Positions 22,646 to 34,309 of a stretch of DNA of 64,000 nucleotides are shown one piece after another. The notes under the pieces were generated by a model. That model was not told the origin of the DNA. It made no database searches and saw nothing but the letters and a program-made list of their open reading frames with translations. A program made the position numbers and the translations under genes. The DNA is from Corylus avellana (taxonomy: Eukaryota > Streptophyta > Magnoliopsida > Fagales > Betulaceae): assembly GCF_901000735.1 (NCBI RefSeq), contig NC_081551.1:13027700-13091699 (forward strand). Direction: 5' to 3'. How positions within the stretch are numbered: position 1 is the stretch's first letter; each line of letters starts with the position of its first letter.

Positions 22646-23217
22646 CTGATTGTCAGCTAAAATAAATGTTGTGTTATTTTTATGACGCCCGGAAAATTTA
22701 AAAGTCTCATAAATATATTTATGGAACGCTATGAAAATATTAAGAAAACATTACCATTTAGCTTCTATAAATATCCTAAATTTTAATATAATTTTATTAC
22801 AAAGTTTAATGATATGTTAGCTTATGTTCACTTTTGGCATTTAAATTTTGACCAAATGAAAATCAAGTCATACGAACTCAAATTGGGTCAAACGAAAGTC
22901 CATTTTGTTTGTCTCGGAGTACTCTACATGCTGCTAAAATTTCAAATAATTCTATTGTAATATTCAATAAATTTATTAATGGGATTCTTATGATTAAATA
23001 GGTAATTATGGGTTAGTGTGGTAAAGTAATATAAGATGGTTATTTCTTATGTTATGGGTAATAGTGTAGCCCAAATAAAAAGAGAATTGAACTACCTATG
23101 TTGGCCCAAGTATGAATTTCAATCTTATGACTCATTTTCTCTCATTTTCATTAAACTAGAAGAGTATTTTCAAAATTGTACGCATGCAACTTATTCCCTT
23201 CTCTTGGCACACGTGTA
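22646..23217 (+). repeat. Repeat R, copy 5
   Basis: Runs from 'gattgtcagctaaaataaatgttg' to 'cttggcacacgtgta'. It is cut by the left LTR of element A, which starts at 23223. In copy 2 the next bases are 'tccctcattattt', showing where A landed. Confidence 0.7.
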
Positions 23218-23222
23218 ACGCT

Positions 23223-26200
23223 TGTAATGACCTAGATTTTAAAACTCTTATTTAAATAATATTAAATAGATTAAAAGCATAATCGATAAATTAGAACAAT
23301 AATATGTGGATTAATGATATTAAATAACTATTTAGTGTTAAAGGTATATTACATTGCTTTTTTACCACTTTTGTATATCACTTCAATTCTAAAATTTAGC
23401 TTCATTAATATGTTTATGGGCATAATTAAACTCAATCTAGTAAATAAATTATTTATATTGGTGTTTAGTGAAGCTAGAAATTAATTTGAAGCTTTTTAGT
23501 TTTTAACCTAAAAAACGGTGTCTTAATTTTCATACTATCTAATGAGATTAAAAGTGCTAAAGAAAGATACTAAGGCTAGCCACCTTTGTAGAAAGCTTAA
23601 AGTTTTCTAGTAATGAAGGTTATGAGAAATATCATGATAATAATCATTTAAATAACGCAAGTGGCCAAGTGGGAATGCAAGTAGTTAAAGTCTAAATTGA
23701 ATTTGAAACGTTGTATAGGCCAAAAACAGAGTCAAACGAACTAGGATGAAGTCGAACCAAAAATATTAAATGTTTGTCTCAGAGTCTTCTATCTACTCTC
23801 AAAATTTCATGTTAATCGGAGTACGTTTGGACATCGAAAAATGGATCGGGATTCACTCCCCTCATTTTGGACAAAAATACTAATTGGTATAGATCATGAA
23901 ATATTGACTAGGTTCATTCTTTTAGTTAAATACATCTCAACCCTTGGATCAAAAGGGTAAAAATAAATCCTAGCCATTCATTCTCTTACAAATAAAAGCC
24001 TAAGTTAATTCATTTTCACTTGAGCTTTTCATTTACAATCTTAGAACAAAGTAAAGATTGCTTGCTTCTCCTTTCATTTTATTTCTTAGTTCTAAGTCAA
24101 ATACCATATAGCCTAGATCTTACTTGTAGTGTTCAATTGTTCTTATTTTTCTAAACTAGCTACCTAGAGAAGATTTGGTGGAGTTTTACTTCTAAGGATT
24201 ATTGGGTAAGTGTTTCTTGTATAAATATCATGATTTATTGCTTGTATCACTTGTTCTCATTTAATTGTTTAAGACCCAATAAGCGTATGATGTAAAATTA
24301 AGTAATGGATACAAGTGAATTAATAATAATGAGTTAGTAGACAAAATCAATTAAGGGTTTATGATATTATCAATATATTATTTACTTTACAGCTTTCACA
24401 TTCAGTCATTTTTTTTACTGTCATTTAAATTTTAGTTCATATTTTTGGATGTACGGACCATTGGTCTCATCCCCGAAATATCAATTCAGTATCTACATTT
24501 AGTCATTTCATTTATTGTCATTTAAATTTTGATTCATACTTTGGTAGGTACAGACCATTGCTCTCATCTCCAAAATATGACTCATACTTTATATATATTA
24601 TTTATAATACTAGTTTGTATTTAGTGATACTGGCCATTTGCCTCGTCACTAAAAATGAATTCAGGCATAAAGCTAGTTACAAGTGACTATCTTAGATTAA
24701 TATAATAAAATGAGTAAGTAAAGATCAAGTGACGGATAATAAATAAATATAAAAAGATGAGGGTCTTTAAACATTGATATTATTGGAGAATCAACAAATA
24801 TGCAAATATTGTTTGTATGTATGTATATATATGCAAAAGTAAAGCAGAATTCTACACTAAGGAGAGTAAGTACGGATATACTTACTGAGTACTAGCATTG
24901 TTTTATTGTTATAGGAATTCTTATTTTGTCTTATTAATATAATTTTGTAATACAATTGCTGCATAATGTGTCTAATAAAATGGGCTGACGAGATAGCCAC
25001 CTTAAAAATAAGCAGGGTGGATTGCTGCGAGGAACTGTCAGTTTCTCAGTGGATGGGGGTATATAACCGTCGGTTAAGTGTCAAAATATTCATATTTTAG
25101 CCCTTAAAAACTTGTATGTGTTAATTCCTTAAGTGTTGTTAATTTATGCTGTTTTAGTTCTTTTATGTCTTTTCCATGCTTTTGTAGGCTTTGAAAGAAA
25201 ATGAAGTAAATCTGGAAGATTTGGGCTCAAAGAGAGAAATTGGAAAAAGTTGGAGCTTCTGACAATGCGATCGAGCACACTGCCAGAGAAGACAAGCAAG
25301 TGTGGCCATGTGGGATCGTGCGCACAACAGAAGAGTCTCAATCGGAGACGTGCGATCGAGCGCACATGGGTTGCGATCGATGGCACCCGTGCGCAGGTGA
25401 CACATCAAGAGGCGGCCAGACTGTTATTCTTTCCATATTAGGGTTTTCCAAGTCCCACTTGTAATAGGACTAAAACCCTACAAATTTTATAGGTTTACTA
25501 GTGTAACTAGGACTTCTAAAGCCCTAAATAGACCTCTAAACCTTGAGAATAATCATCCTGGACCAAACACAACTTTGGGGAGAGGAATTGGAGGCTACTT
25601 CTAGAAGCGGTTTTCAGTTCATTCTTTTCCTTTACTTTCTAGTTTTCTTTTAATTATGTATAACTAACTATTTCGGAGGGTTAGATTGAAGCCCTAATTA
25701 TGTTTATTTATTATTTCAATATTGGCACCTTTGTGATAATCAGATTGTGTTGCTTAACTTGATTAATTCTTGTTTTCTTGAATTCCTCATATGTATGTGA
25801 TTGGCCATTATATGCATGTGGTATAGACTAGTTAATTAAATCAATTTTGATGCTCGAGTTCTGGGTCTAATAAGAGTAACAAAAGAAATCCACACCGGGT
25901 TCTTGGGTTAATCAACATGGGGAACCGAGAGTAGATACCCATGTCCTAGGCCTCATGCGTTTGTCGATTTCCACAAATTTGTGCTTTCTTAAAGAACAAC
26001 TTAGTAGACATCCATGCTAAATCCTTTAAGAAAGAAAAGAATTGGAGTAGACACACATGCTTAATTTGTTGCTTAGGAAAATCAATAGCTTAAGAAGTAG
26101 ACACCCATACCCTTAGGTTGGCAAACATTAAGTATTTATAAAATGATTGGATCATTGGCATATTGTTATATTATCTAAATATAGTTAGCGGTGGATATCA

Positions 26201-27158
26201 AAGCCCTACCTTTAGCTTTTCATTTATCTTTATATCTTTTTATTTCTTTTTCACAATATCAATCTTGTGACAATTTTGATATTTTAATTAATTCAAAAGA
26301 AAATCAACAATCCTCGTCGGATCGATCTCGTACTTGTTGCACTATACTATCGTTGGATCTTGTGCACTTGCGGGTAAAACGTACAATTATTTGTGTATTA
26401 ATTTAGGTAGATATTTGCACAACACCGTCCAATAGGCCTAATATATAACTAAGCTGGGGCGGTGTAGTTGCCAGCACCAAACAGGTAAATTTATAAAGTG
26501 TGAGGGGCATAACGGACGTAAGCGGGTTGAGAGCTCATGACAAGAGGTCTGAAGAAAGATTATCATAAAACACAAACTAATCTGTCATTACGCTTCATTC
26601 GCAACTCATTCAATATTATATATTTTAGTCTTTAATCTTACTTGTTCAAACTAGTCTTTTTAGTCATTATCTCTAGGAAAATAGATTACTCACTTGTTTG
26701 CCTATGTAAATATGACAACATCATCTTTACATAAACCTTGATGCAGGAATAGAAAGTGAGGACGATGATACTTTTACTGGTTTTGATGGTTGCTAGACCA
26801 TCTGCTGTAGGATTGATGCTTACTCTGTGGAGCACGTCTCATTTATGTTAATCGCTTTTATTACGTATGGTGATGTGTGTGAGCTTAATAAATATTACTA
26901 TATTAATTTGGTGCCGTCTATGGCATATATTTGGTACACCTAGTATGTACATATGTTGTAATGAAAACCATGTTTCTATTTTTATTAAATAATATATCAC
27001 CTCGAGGTATTTCAGTCAAGCTCAATTGTGTTGTGTAAGTTATTCCTAGGTCATAGAATAAGAAGAAAAAATATACATACTCCTCTGTAAGATTGTATTT
27101 TCTAAAGTTGCAGCGTCACGACTTTGATATTTGCTAGCTTAAATATCGGGGCGTTACA
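23223..27158 (+). mobile_element. Left (5') LTR of chromovirus 'A', interrupted by a solo B LTR
   Basis: Starts TGTAATGACCTAGATTTTAAAAC and ends ATCGGGGCGTTACA, directly before the primer site at 27162. Its partner starts at 30716 (TGTAACGACCTAGATTTTAAAAC). The two match closely over 1.8 kb with scattered substitutions, so the insertion is not recent. Without the nested solo LTR (25072-26424) and one 5-bp repeat it is about 2.58 kb long. Confidence 0.85.
25072..26424 (+). mobile_element. Solo LTR of element B inside the left LTR of A, a 5'/3' recombinant
   Basis: 1353 bp, flanked by CCGTC (25067-25071 and 26425-26429). Its left half carries the variants of the left LTR of the complete B copy (start GGTTAAGTGTC, 'gttgcgatcgatggcaccc', TAAATAGACC). 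Its right part carries those of the right LTR ('catatgtatgtgattgg', 'aagaaagaaaag', 'caaaagaaaatcaacaatcctcgtcgg'). The switch lies at about 25.71-25.88 kb. It therefore arose from a full B element by crossing over between its LTRs. Confidence 0.85.
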
Positions 27159-27161
27159 TTA

Positions 27162-27173
27162 TGGTATCAAAGC
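27162..27173 (+). other. Primer binding site of element A (tRNA-Met type)
   Basis: TGGTATCAAAGC, three bases after the LTR end. One base differs from the canonical TGGTATCAGAGC. Confidence 0.85.
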
Positions 27174-27388
27174 GGTTTGCTCTATGGGAAAGTTAGTATC
27201 ATACTAGAACTAGGGTATACTACACAAGAGCTTAACTAAATAAAAGACTCATAACTTTTTATAAAAACTTTTGTTTGAGAATAAAGTATTAGGGATAGAA
27301 GCCCAGCTATGTTATTTACATGTTTGAGTGATTTTGTTGTTTGTTTTAATATAGATAAGTCGTTAATTAATTTGTACAGAATTAAAGT

Positions 27389-28360
27389 ATGAAGACGTGA
27401 TCTCCCTGTCGTTGAGGAAGGCGAAGCACCTCACTCCCATAATGAAAACGATGAAATACCACCTCGACCTCCAGCATTCCATGATGTTGTACACCCAACA
27501 TTAGTCCAATTTATGGGAGATATTACTAGGCAATTCACGGAGGCAATTTCATGGATGTCTTAACCTGCTGCACCAGTCGAGCATATTGGTTGCTCGATGT
27601 GAAACTTTACTGATCAGTACTTTCGTACTTTCAATGGGACTCAAGGACATACAGTAGTTGAAGCTTGGATTTCAGATATCCAACTGCTGCACGACACACT
27701 CAAGTGTACAAATGAGGAAAAGTTGACATATACCGTATTAAGGCTAACTGGTGAAGCCCTTAAGTGGTGGAAGTCCCAAGTAGAGCTGATAGGACCTGGT
27801 GTTGTTATCACATGGGAAAGGTTTGTTGAGGAATTCAACAGGCAATATTTCCCAAGGTCTCAAAAGCAGATAAGAGCTATTGAATTTCATAACTGGGTGC
27901 AGGGTACTATGACAGTGGAACAATACTCAATTAAATTCACTAAGTTAGCCAGGTTTGGTATTAATCTAATTCCAGATGAAGTATCTAAGACGGAACATTT
28001 TGAAAATGGCCTTAACTCTCGCATCAAGGAAAGAGTTGTTTGCCATGAGATCAAAAGCTATGCTCAATTAGTGAACGTAGCATCTCTTGCTGAGAGGGCA
28101 ATTCGTGAGACGTCTGCAGCTTACGAAAATTGGAAACGATCAATGCCTCAGGCATCCTATCCCTCCAAACAATTTGTCATAAGGACTGGCTCCAAACTGG
28201 CGAATTACAAGATTTTTCCTCCTCTAGTAGGAAATTAGAAGGCTGCTTGTCCCGAATGTGGAAGAATATATTTTGGAGATTGCAAGAGCGAAAGTACCAG
28301 TTATTTCCGATGTGGTCAAAAGGGCCATTTTAAGAAGGATTGTCCAATGAATACTACAGG
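27389..28360 (+). pseudogene. gag of element A (Retrotrans_gag plus zinc knuckle), broken
   Basis: In the frame of 27723-28238 the translation shows the Retrotrans_gag pattern: GEALKWWKSQ (residues about 10-19 of that frame), W..F..EFNRQYFPRSQ, R..EF..WVQGTMTVEQYS..F..LARF. In the full-length protein the same frame would begin near 27390. It is interrupted by TAA at 27561, TGA at 27600 and TAG at 28236, and the first ATG (27389) is out of frame. After the last stop a knuckle-like stretch YFRCGQKGHFKKDC is visible, with Tyr where the first of the C-x2-C-x4-H-x4-C ligands should be. The product would have formed the nucleocapsid particle in the cytoplasm. It cannot do so now. Confidence 0.85.
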
Positions 28361-28479
28361 AGGAGCTAGAGCACAAAAGAATGACTACCAACAAAGAAGG
28401 CCTGCTCAAGCAAGAGTATATATGTTCACCCCCGTAGATGACGATGAGAATGATGAAGCAAACAATGATATAGTGGATA

Positions 28480-28695
28480 GGTACCATTTCTCTATTTGGT
28501 ACTCTTGAGTGTACTCTCTTTGATTCTAGAGCTACACATTCATTCATTTCTGCATTGTACACTAAGATTTGTCACATAAGTACACGACCATTAGGGCAAG
28601 ATTGGTCAGTACAAATACCAGGAGGAGAAAGGATAAATGAATTACTATCATCATTGAGGGATGAGTATAAGCATAGTCATGTAGAATTAAAATAA
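28480..28695 (+). pseudogene. Aspartic protease (RVP) remnant of element A
   Basis: A frame shifted relative to gag reads GTISLFGTLECTLFDSRATHSFIS, the chromovirus protease start. The catalytic D-S-G is here D-S-R (codon AGA near 28535), which would abolish activity. The frame ends at TAA 28693 and no reverse transcriptase follows. Confidence 0.75.
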
Positions 28696-29580
28696 GTATA
28701 TGATTGTTTTTATCTTTGAAGAATTATAGCAGTTTTACCTAAGCAAAGAACTAATCATGGTACTGTATAAGGTTGATATCTAGCTATATTTTGAGGAAAG
28801 TGATAATCATATTAGTGGTACATGATCATGAATATTAAGAGATAGAGATGTTGAAAAATATTATTGTCTTATAGCCACTTTGATAAGGCTGATTAAATAA
28901 AATCGAGGAAACATGGTGAGCTCGAGAAGAAGACTACAACATTTTGAGGTGTAAACTAGTGATCAATAATTGTTTGAAATTGATGTTGTTAGGACTTGAT
29001 AAGAAAAAAATAGTGAATGCGATTTAAAAAGGAATAGATGATTTTTATAAAGGTATGAAGGTCTTCTTTCATAATAATATGAACATTTCAAAGGTACGCT
29101 ATTTCAAAGGTATGAAGGTCGTCTTTCATAATAATCAGAAAAATATTTTGAGATAGGATTTCCAGAATATACCTAAGGTATCATTAGGAACGATTGCAGA
29201 AGCTGAGGCTTTAGGCTGTGAATAAGGTTTCCTCCTTGGAAAATGAGTTTCAATAATAAAAGGGTAAAGCGAAATTTTGGGAATATATACTTAATGTATT
29301 ATGACAAAGGGGTGATTAAGTCATGATGCATCATTTCCATAGAGAGAAAATGATGCTTAGCTCATCATAAGGAGATTGAGAAAATGCTATGAAGTATTAG
29401 GTGGTGATTAATTGAGGGAAGAAAATGATTATAGTATTACCTACAATTAATGATACGATAAATTGCACATAGCACAAATTGTGAGATTGATGAATACTCA
29501 AGTGTAGGATTAGAATTGGTCTGTCCAAAATAGAGTGTAGGGTAATTGGATTCGTCAAGGAAAGTACTAAGTAAATCCAA
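28696..29580 (+). other. Rearranged interior of A; reverse transcriptase and RNase H missing
   Basis: Between protease and integrase remnants an intact element would have about 2.5 kb of polymerase. Only ~0.9 kb is left, and I recognise no reverse transcriptase or RNase H motif (no YxDD block). A short direct repeat 'aaaggtatgaaggtc.tctttcataataat' occurs at about 29058 and 29113. Confidence 0.6.
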
Positions 29581-29583
29581 TGT

Positions 29584-30248
29584 TTACCTTTAGTCGAGTT
29601 TGCTTATAATAATAGTTTCCAGGCAACTATTGGTATGGCACCATACAAAGTACTCTATGGACGCAAATGTAGAGCGCCCCTTTATTGGGATGAAGTTGGT
29701 GAAAGGCAATTGGTGGGACCAGAGATAATCCAAAACACCAAAGACAAGGTCGTATTAATCCGAAAAAAGGATGCTAATAGCTCAAAGCCGTCAAAAGAGT
29801 TATGCTGACAAGGGACGTCACCTAGTGAATTTTGAAGTTGGCGATCAAGATTCCTGAAAGTATCACCAATGAGAGGCGTGATGCGTTTCGGTAAAAAGGG
29901 AAAGTTAAGTCCAAGGTATGTTGGCCCCTTCATGATAACTGAAATTGTAGGTCCAGTGGCATACCGAGTTGAGTTACCACCCAAATTAGCAGAGATACAC
30001 GACGTGTTCCATGTATCAACATTAAGAAGATATGTACATGATCCTCTACACATTATCGATTTTGAACCTGCAAATTCAGGAAAATTTATGGTGCGAGGAA
30101 TTACCGGTACAAATTCTAGATCGAAAGGACCAGAAACTCAGAATGAAAACCTTTTTCCCTAGTTAAAGTCCTCTGGCGTAATCACGATGTAGAAGAAGCT
30201 TCCTGGGAACTAGAACGAATGCAGGACAAATATCCACATTTATTCTAA
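29584..30248 (+). pseudogene. Integrase C-terminal part and chromodomain of element A, frameshifted
   Basis: First frame (29584-29808): LPLVEFAYNNSFQATIGMAPY, then LYGRKCRAPLYWDEVGE, the end of the integrase core. Second frame (about 29770-29850): SYADKGRHLVNFEVGD. Third (29869-30162): KGKLSPRYVGPFMITEIVG..AYRVELP, then HDVFHVSTLRRYVHD. After another shift (30155-30248): LVKVLWRNHDVEEASWELE and QDKYPHLF, a degenerate chromodomain. The chromodomain places A in the chromovirus branch, probably the Del/Tekay group. At least three frame changes make it inactive. Confidence 0.85.
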
Positions 30249-30267
30249 CCAGATATGTCACTCGGTA

Positions 30268-30268
30268 A

Positions 30269-30311
<43 letters not shown>
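30268..30311. repeat. TA microsatellite
   Basis: About 44 bp of alternating TA just after the chromodomain stop. Confidence 0.95.
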
Positions 30312-30314
<3 letters not shown>

Positions 30315-30700
30315 GGTAAATTGTATTTTATGATTGCTTATATGGATATTGTTCAAAACTACAAAAGTTGAGGGATACCTTGGAGATAAGAAGTGATATT
30401 ATTAAATGCTCTGGTCAATGCTTTTTGTTGATAGATAAATCATGGTACTGTATAAAAGTGTAGTACCTAAGTGAAAACATTGAAACTTAAGAAGTAGTAT
30501 GTCAGAGCTATAGAATATATAAATAGAAAATTAAGGAACATTATTTTCTTACACCCTTTTCTTAGAATATTATTATACGATAAAAGATAGGGATTATGTG
30601 TAAGATAAGACTGAGGATTAGACGTTACAATAAAATCCAAGTTGCTCATATTGTGGTTATGTGATAATTTGAATGCCTTAATTTCAGGGACGAAATTCCA

Positions 30701-30715
30701 ATAAGGTGGGTAGAA
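30701..30715 (+). other. Polypurine tract of element A
   Basis: ATAAGGTGGGTAGAA immediately before the right LTR, itself preceded by GGGACGAAATTCC, the usual chromovirus 3' signature. Confidence 0.85.
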
Positions 30716-32556
30716 TGTAACGACCTAGATTTTAAAACTCTTATTTAAATAATATTAAATAGATTAAAAGAATAATTGATAAATTAGAACAATGATATGT
30801 GGATTAATGATATTAAATACCTATTTAGTTTTAAAGGTATATTACATTGATTTTTGACCTTTTTTGTATATCACTTCAATTCTAAAATTTAGCTTCACTA
30901 ATATTTTTATGGGAAAAATTAAACCCAATCTAGTAAATAAATTATTTATATTGGTGTCTAGTGAAGTCAGAAATTAATTTGAAGCTTTTCAGTTTTTAGC
31001 CTAAAAACCAGTGTCTTAATTTTCATACTGTCTAATAAGATCAAAACTGCTAAAGAAATATACCAAGGCTAGCCACCTTTGTAGAAAGCTTAAAGTCTTC
31101 TAGTAACGAGGGTTATGAGCAATATCATAATAATAATCATTTAATAAGGCAAGTGGCCAAGTGGGAATGCAAATAGTTAAAGTCTAAATTGAATTGGAAA
31201 CATTGTACAGGCCAAAAAAGAGTCAAACGAACTCGGATGAATCGAACCAAAAATATAAAATGTTTGTCCCATAGTCCTCTATCTACTCTCAAAATTTCAT
31301 GTCAATCAGAGAACGTTTGGACATCAAAAAATGGATTGGGATATACTGCCCTCATTTTGGACGAAAATACTAATTGGTATAGATGATGAAATATTGACTA
31401 GGTTCATTCTTTTGGTTAAATACATCTCAACTCTTGGATCAAAAGGGTAAAAATAAATCATATCCATTCATTCTCTTATAAATAGAAGCCTAAGTTAATT
31501 CATTTTCACTTGAGCTTTTCATTTGCAATCGTAGAACAAAATAAAGATTGCTTGCTCCTCCTTTCATTTTATTTCTTAGTTCTAAGTCAAATACCATATA
31601 GCCTAGATCTTACTTGTAGTATTCAAGTGTTCTTATTTTTCTAAACTAGCTACCTAGGGAAGATTTGGTGGAGTTTTACTTCTAAGGATTATTGGGTAAG
31701 TGTTTCTTGTATAAATATCATGATTTCTTGCTTGTATCACTTGTTCTCATTTAATTGTTTAAGACCCAATAAGCATATGATGTAAAATTGAGTAATGGAT
31801 ACAAGTGAATTAATAATAATGAGTTAGTAGACAAAATCAATTAAGGGCTTATGATATTATCTATATATTATTTACTTTACAGCTTTTACATTCAGTCATT
31901 TCTTTTATTGTCATTTAAATTTTAGTTCATATTTTTAGAAGTACGGACCATTGGTCTCATCCCCGAAATATCAATTCAGTATCTACATTCAGTCATTTCA
32001 TTTATTGTCATTTAAATTTTGATTCATACTTTGGTAGGTACAGACCATTGCTCTCATCTTCGAAATATGACTCACGCTTTATATATATTATTTATAATAC
32101 TAGTTTGTATTTAGTGATACTGGCCTTTTGCCTCGTCACCAAAAATGAATTCAGGCATAAAGCTAGTTACAAATGACTATCTTAGATTAATATAATAAAA
32201 TGAGTAAGTAAAGATCAAGTGACGGATAATAAATAAATATTATGAGGGTCTTTAAGCATTGATATTATTGGAGAATCAACAAATATGTAAATATTGTTTG
32301 TATGTATGTATATATATGCAGAAGTGAAGTAGAATTCTACACTAAGGAGAGTAAGTACGGATATACTTACTGAGTACTAGCTTTGTTTTATTGTTATAGG
32401 AATTCTTATTTTATCTTATTAATATAATTTTGCAATACAATTGCTGCATAATGTGTCTAATAAAATGGGCTGATAAGATAGCAACCTTAAGAATAAGTAG
32501 GGTGGATTGCTATGAGGAACTATCAGTTTCTTAGTGGATGGGGGTATATAACCATC
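30716..32556 (+). mobile_element. Right (3') LTR of A, left part
   Basis: Starts TGTAACGACCTAGATTTTAAAAC and parallels 23223-25071 base by base with scattered differences. It is interrupted at 32556 by element B at the homologous position to the solo B LTR in the left LTR. The rest resumes at 38539. Confidence 0.85.
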
Positions 32557-33953
32557 GGTTAAGTGTCAAAATATTCATATTTTAGCCCTTAAAAACTTGT
32601 ATGTGTTAATTCCTTAAGTGTTGTAAATTTATGCTATTTTAGTTCTTTTCTGTATTTTCCATGCTTTTGTAGGCTTTTGGAAGAAAAAGAAGTAAATCTA
32701 GAGGATTTGGGCTCAAAGAGAGAAATTGGAAAAAGTTGGAGCTTCTGACAATGCAATCGAGCGCAAGGAACCTACGATCGAGCGCACTACCAGAGAAGAC
32801 AAGTGAGTGCGGCCATGTACGATCGTGCGCACAATAGAAGAGTCTCAATAGGAGACGTTCCATCGAGCGCACATGGGTTGCGATCGATGGCACCCGTGCG
32901 CAGGTGACACATCAAGAGGCGGCTAGACTATTATTCTTTCCATATTAGGGTTTTCCAAGTCCCACTTGTAAAAGGACTAAAACCCTACAAATTTTATAGG
33001 TTTACTAGTGTAACTAGGACTTCTAAAGCCCTAAATAGACCTCTAAACCTTGAGAATAATCATCTTGGAACAAACACAACTTTGGGGAGAGGAATTGGAG
33101 GCTACTTCTAGGAGCGGTTTTCGGTTCTTTCTTTTCCTTTACTTTCTAGTTTTATTTTAATTATGTATAACTAACTCTTTGGGAGGGTTAGATTGAAGCC
33201 CTAATTATGTTTATTTAATATTTCAATATTGGCGCCTTTGTGATAATCATATTGTGTTGCTTAACTTGATTAATTCTTGTTTTCTTGAATTCCTCATATA
33301 TATGTGATTGGCCATTATATGCATGTGGTATAGACTAGTTAATTAAATCAATTTTGATGATCGAGTCCTGGGTCTAATAAGAGTAACAAAAGAAATTCAC
33401 ACCGGGTTCTTGGGTTGATCAACATAGGGAACCGAGAGTAGACACCCATGCCCTAGGCCTCATGTGTTTGTCGATTTCCACAGATTTATGCTTTCTTAAA
33501 GAACAACTTAGTAGACACCCATGCTAAATCCTTTAAGAAATAAAAGAATTAGAGTAGACACCCATGCCAAATTCGTTGCTTAGGGAAATCAACAGCTTAA
33601 GGAAATCAATAGGTTAAGGAGTAGATACCCATACCTTTAGGTTGGCAAACATTAAGTATTCATAAAATGATTGGATCATTGGAATATTGTTATATTATCT
33701 AAGTATGATTAGTAGTAGATATCAAAGCCCTTCCTTTACTTTTTCATTTATCTTTATATCTTTTTATTTTTTTTCACAATATCAATTTAGTGACAATTTG
33801 ATATTTTTATCAATTCTAAAACAAAATCAACAATCCTCGAGGAATCGATCTCGTACTTGTTGCACTATACTATCGTTTGATCTTGTGCACTTGCGAGTAA
33901 AACGTACTAATTATTATCTATTAATTTAGGTAGAATTTGCCGTAACAAGCTTT

Positions 33954-33971
33954 TGGCGCCGTTGCTGGGGA
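33954..33971 (+). other. Primer binding site of B (tRNA-Asp type)
   Basis: TGGCGCCGTTGCTGGGGA begins six bases after the LTR end. Plant tRNA-Asp ends ...TCCCCGGCAACGGCGCCA, so pairing is complete except one base. Confidence 0.85.
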
Positions 33972-34059
33972 TTGTTTGATTTTGTTTGGAATTTTTTTCC
34001 CTAAGTTTATTTCTGTTTTAATTTATCTTTTTTTCTAAAGTTTTTTCGCAGTTACTGTT

Positions 34060-34165
34060 CTGCCTCTGGAGGTGCGCTCGATCACCCTGGTTGGGCGCTC
34101 GAGCGCACCAGTGCGATCAACCGCACCTCACAGTGCGATCGATCGCACATCCAGACAGCATCACA
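34060..34165 (+). promoter_or_regulatory. CpG-rich palindromic cluster in the leader of B
   Basis: Four overlapping variants of 'gtgcgatcgagcgcac' (for example 'gcgctcgagcgcacc' and 'gtgcgatcgatcgcac') lie just behind the primer site. The same motif cluster is found inside each B-type LTR. No function is known to me; packaging or a methylation target is possible. Confidence 0.45.
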
Positions 34166-34309
34166 GTTACTTCATAATTATAGATCTGATTTTTTTTTTC
34201 TTTTATTTCATGCAGGGTCAATTGAGTCTGCATCTTCGTAAGTCTTATTTTTAATTTGGTTTTTATTTTCCCTTTTAATTTTAACTTCTTTTTGTTATAT
34301 TATTCTTGT

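Noticed and set aside
24390..24660. Repeated 'cagtcatttcatttattgtcatttaaattt' as a CRISPR-like array
   Set aside because: Only two or three diverged units inside an LTR, no regular spacers, and the DNA is from a plant.
28224..28562. 112-codon minus-strand frame over gag/protease of A
   Set aside because: Antisense shadow of the zinc-knuckle and protease region.
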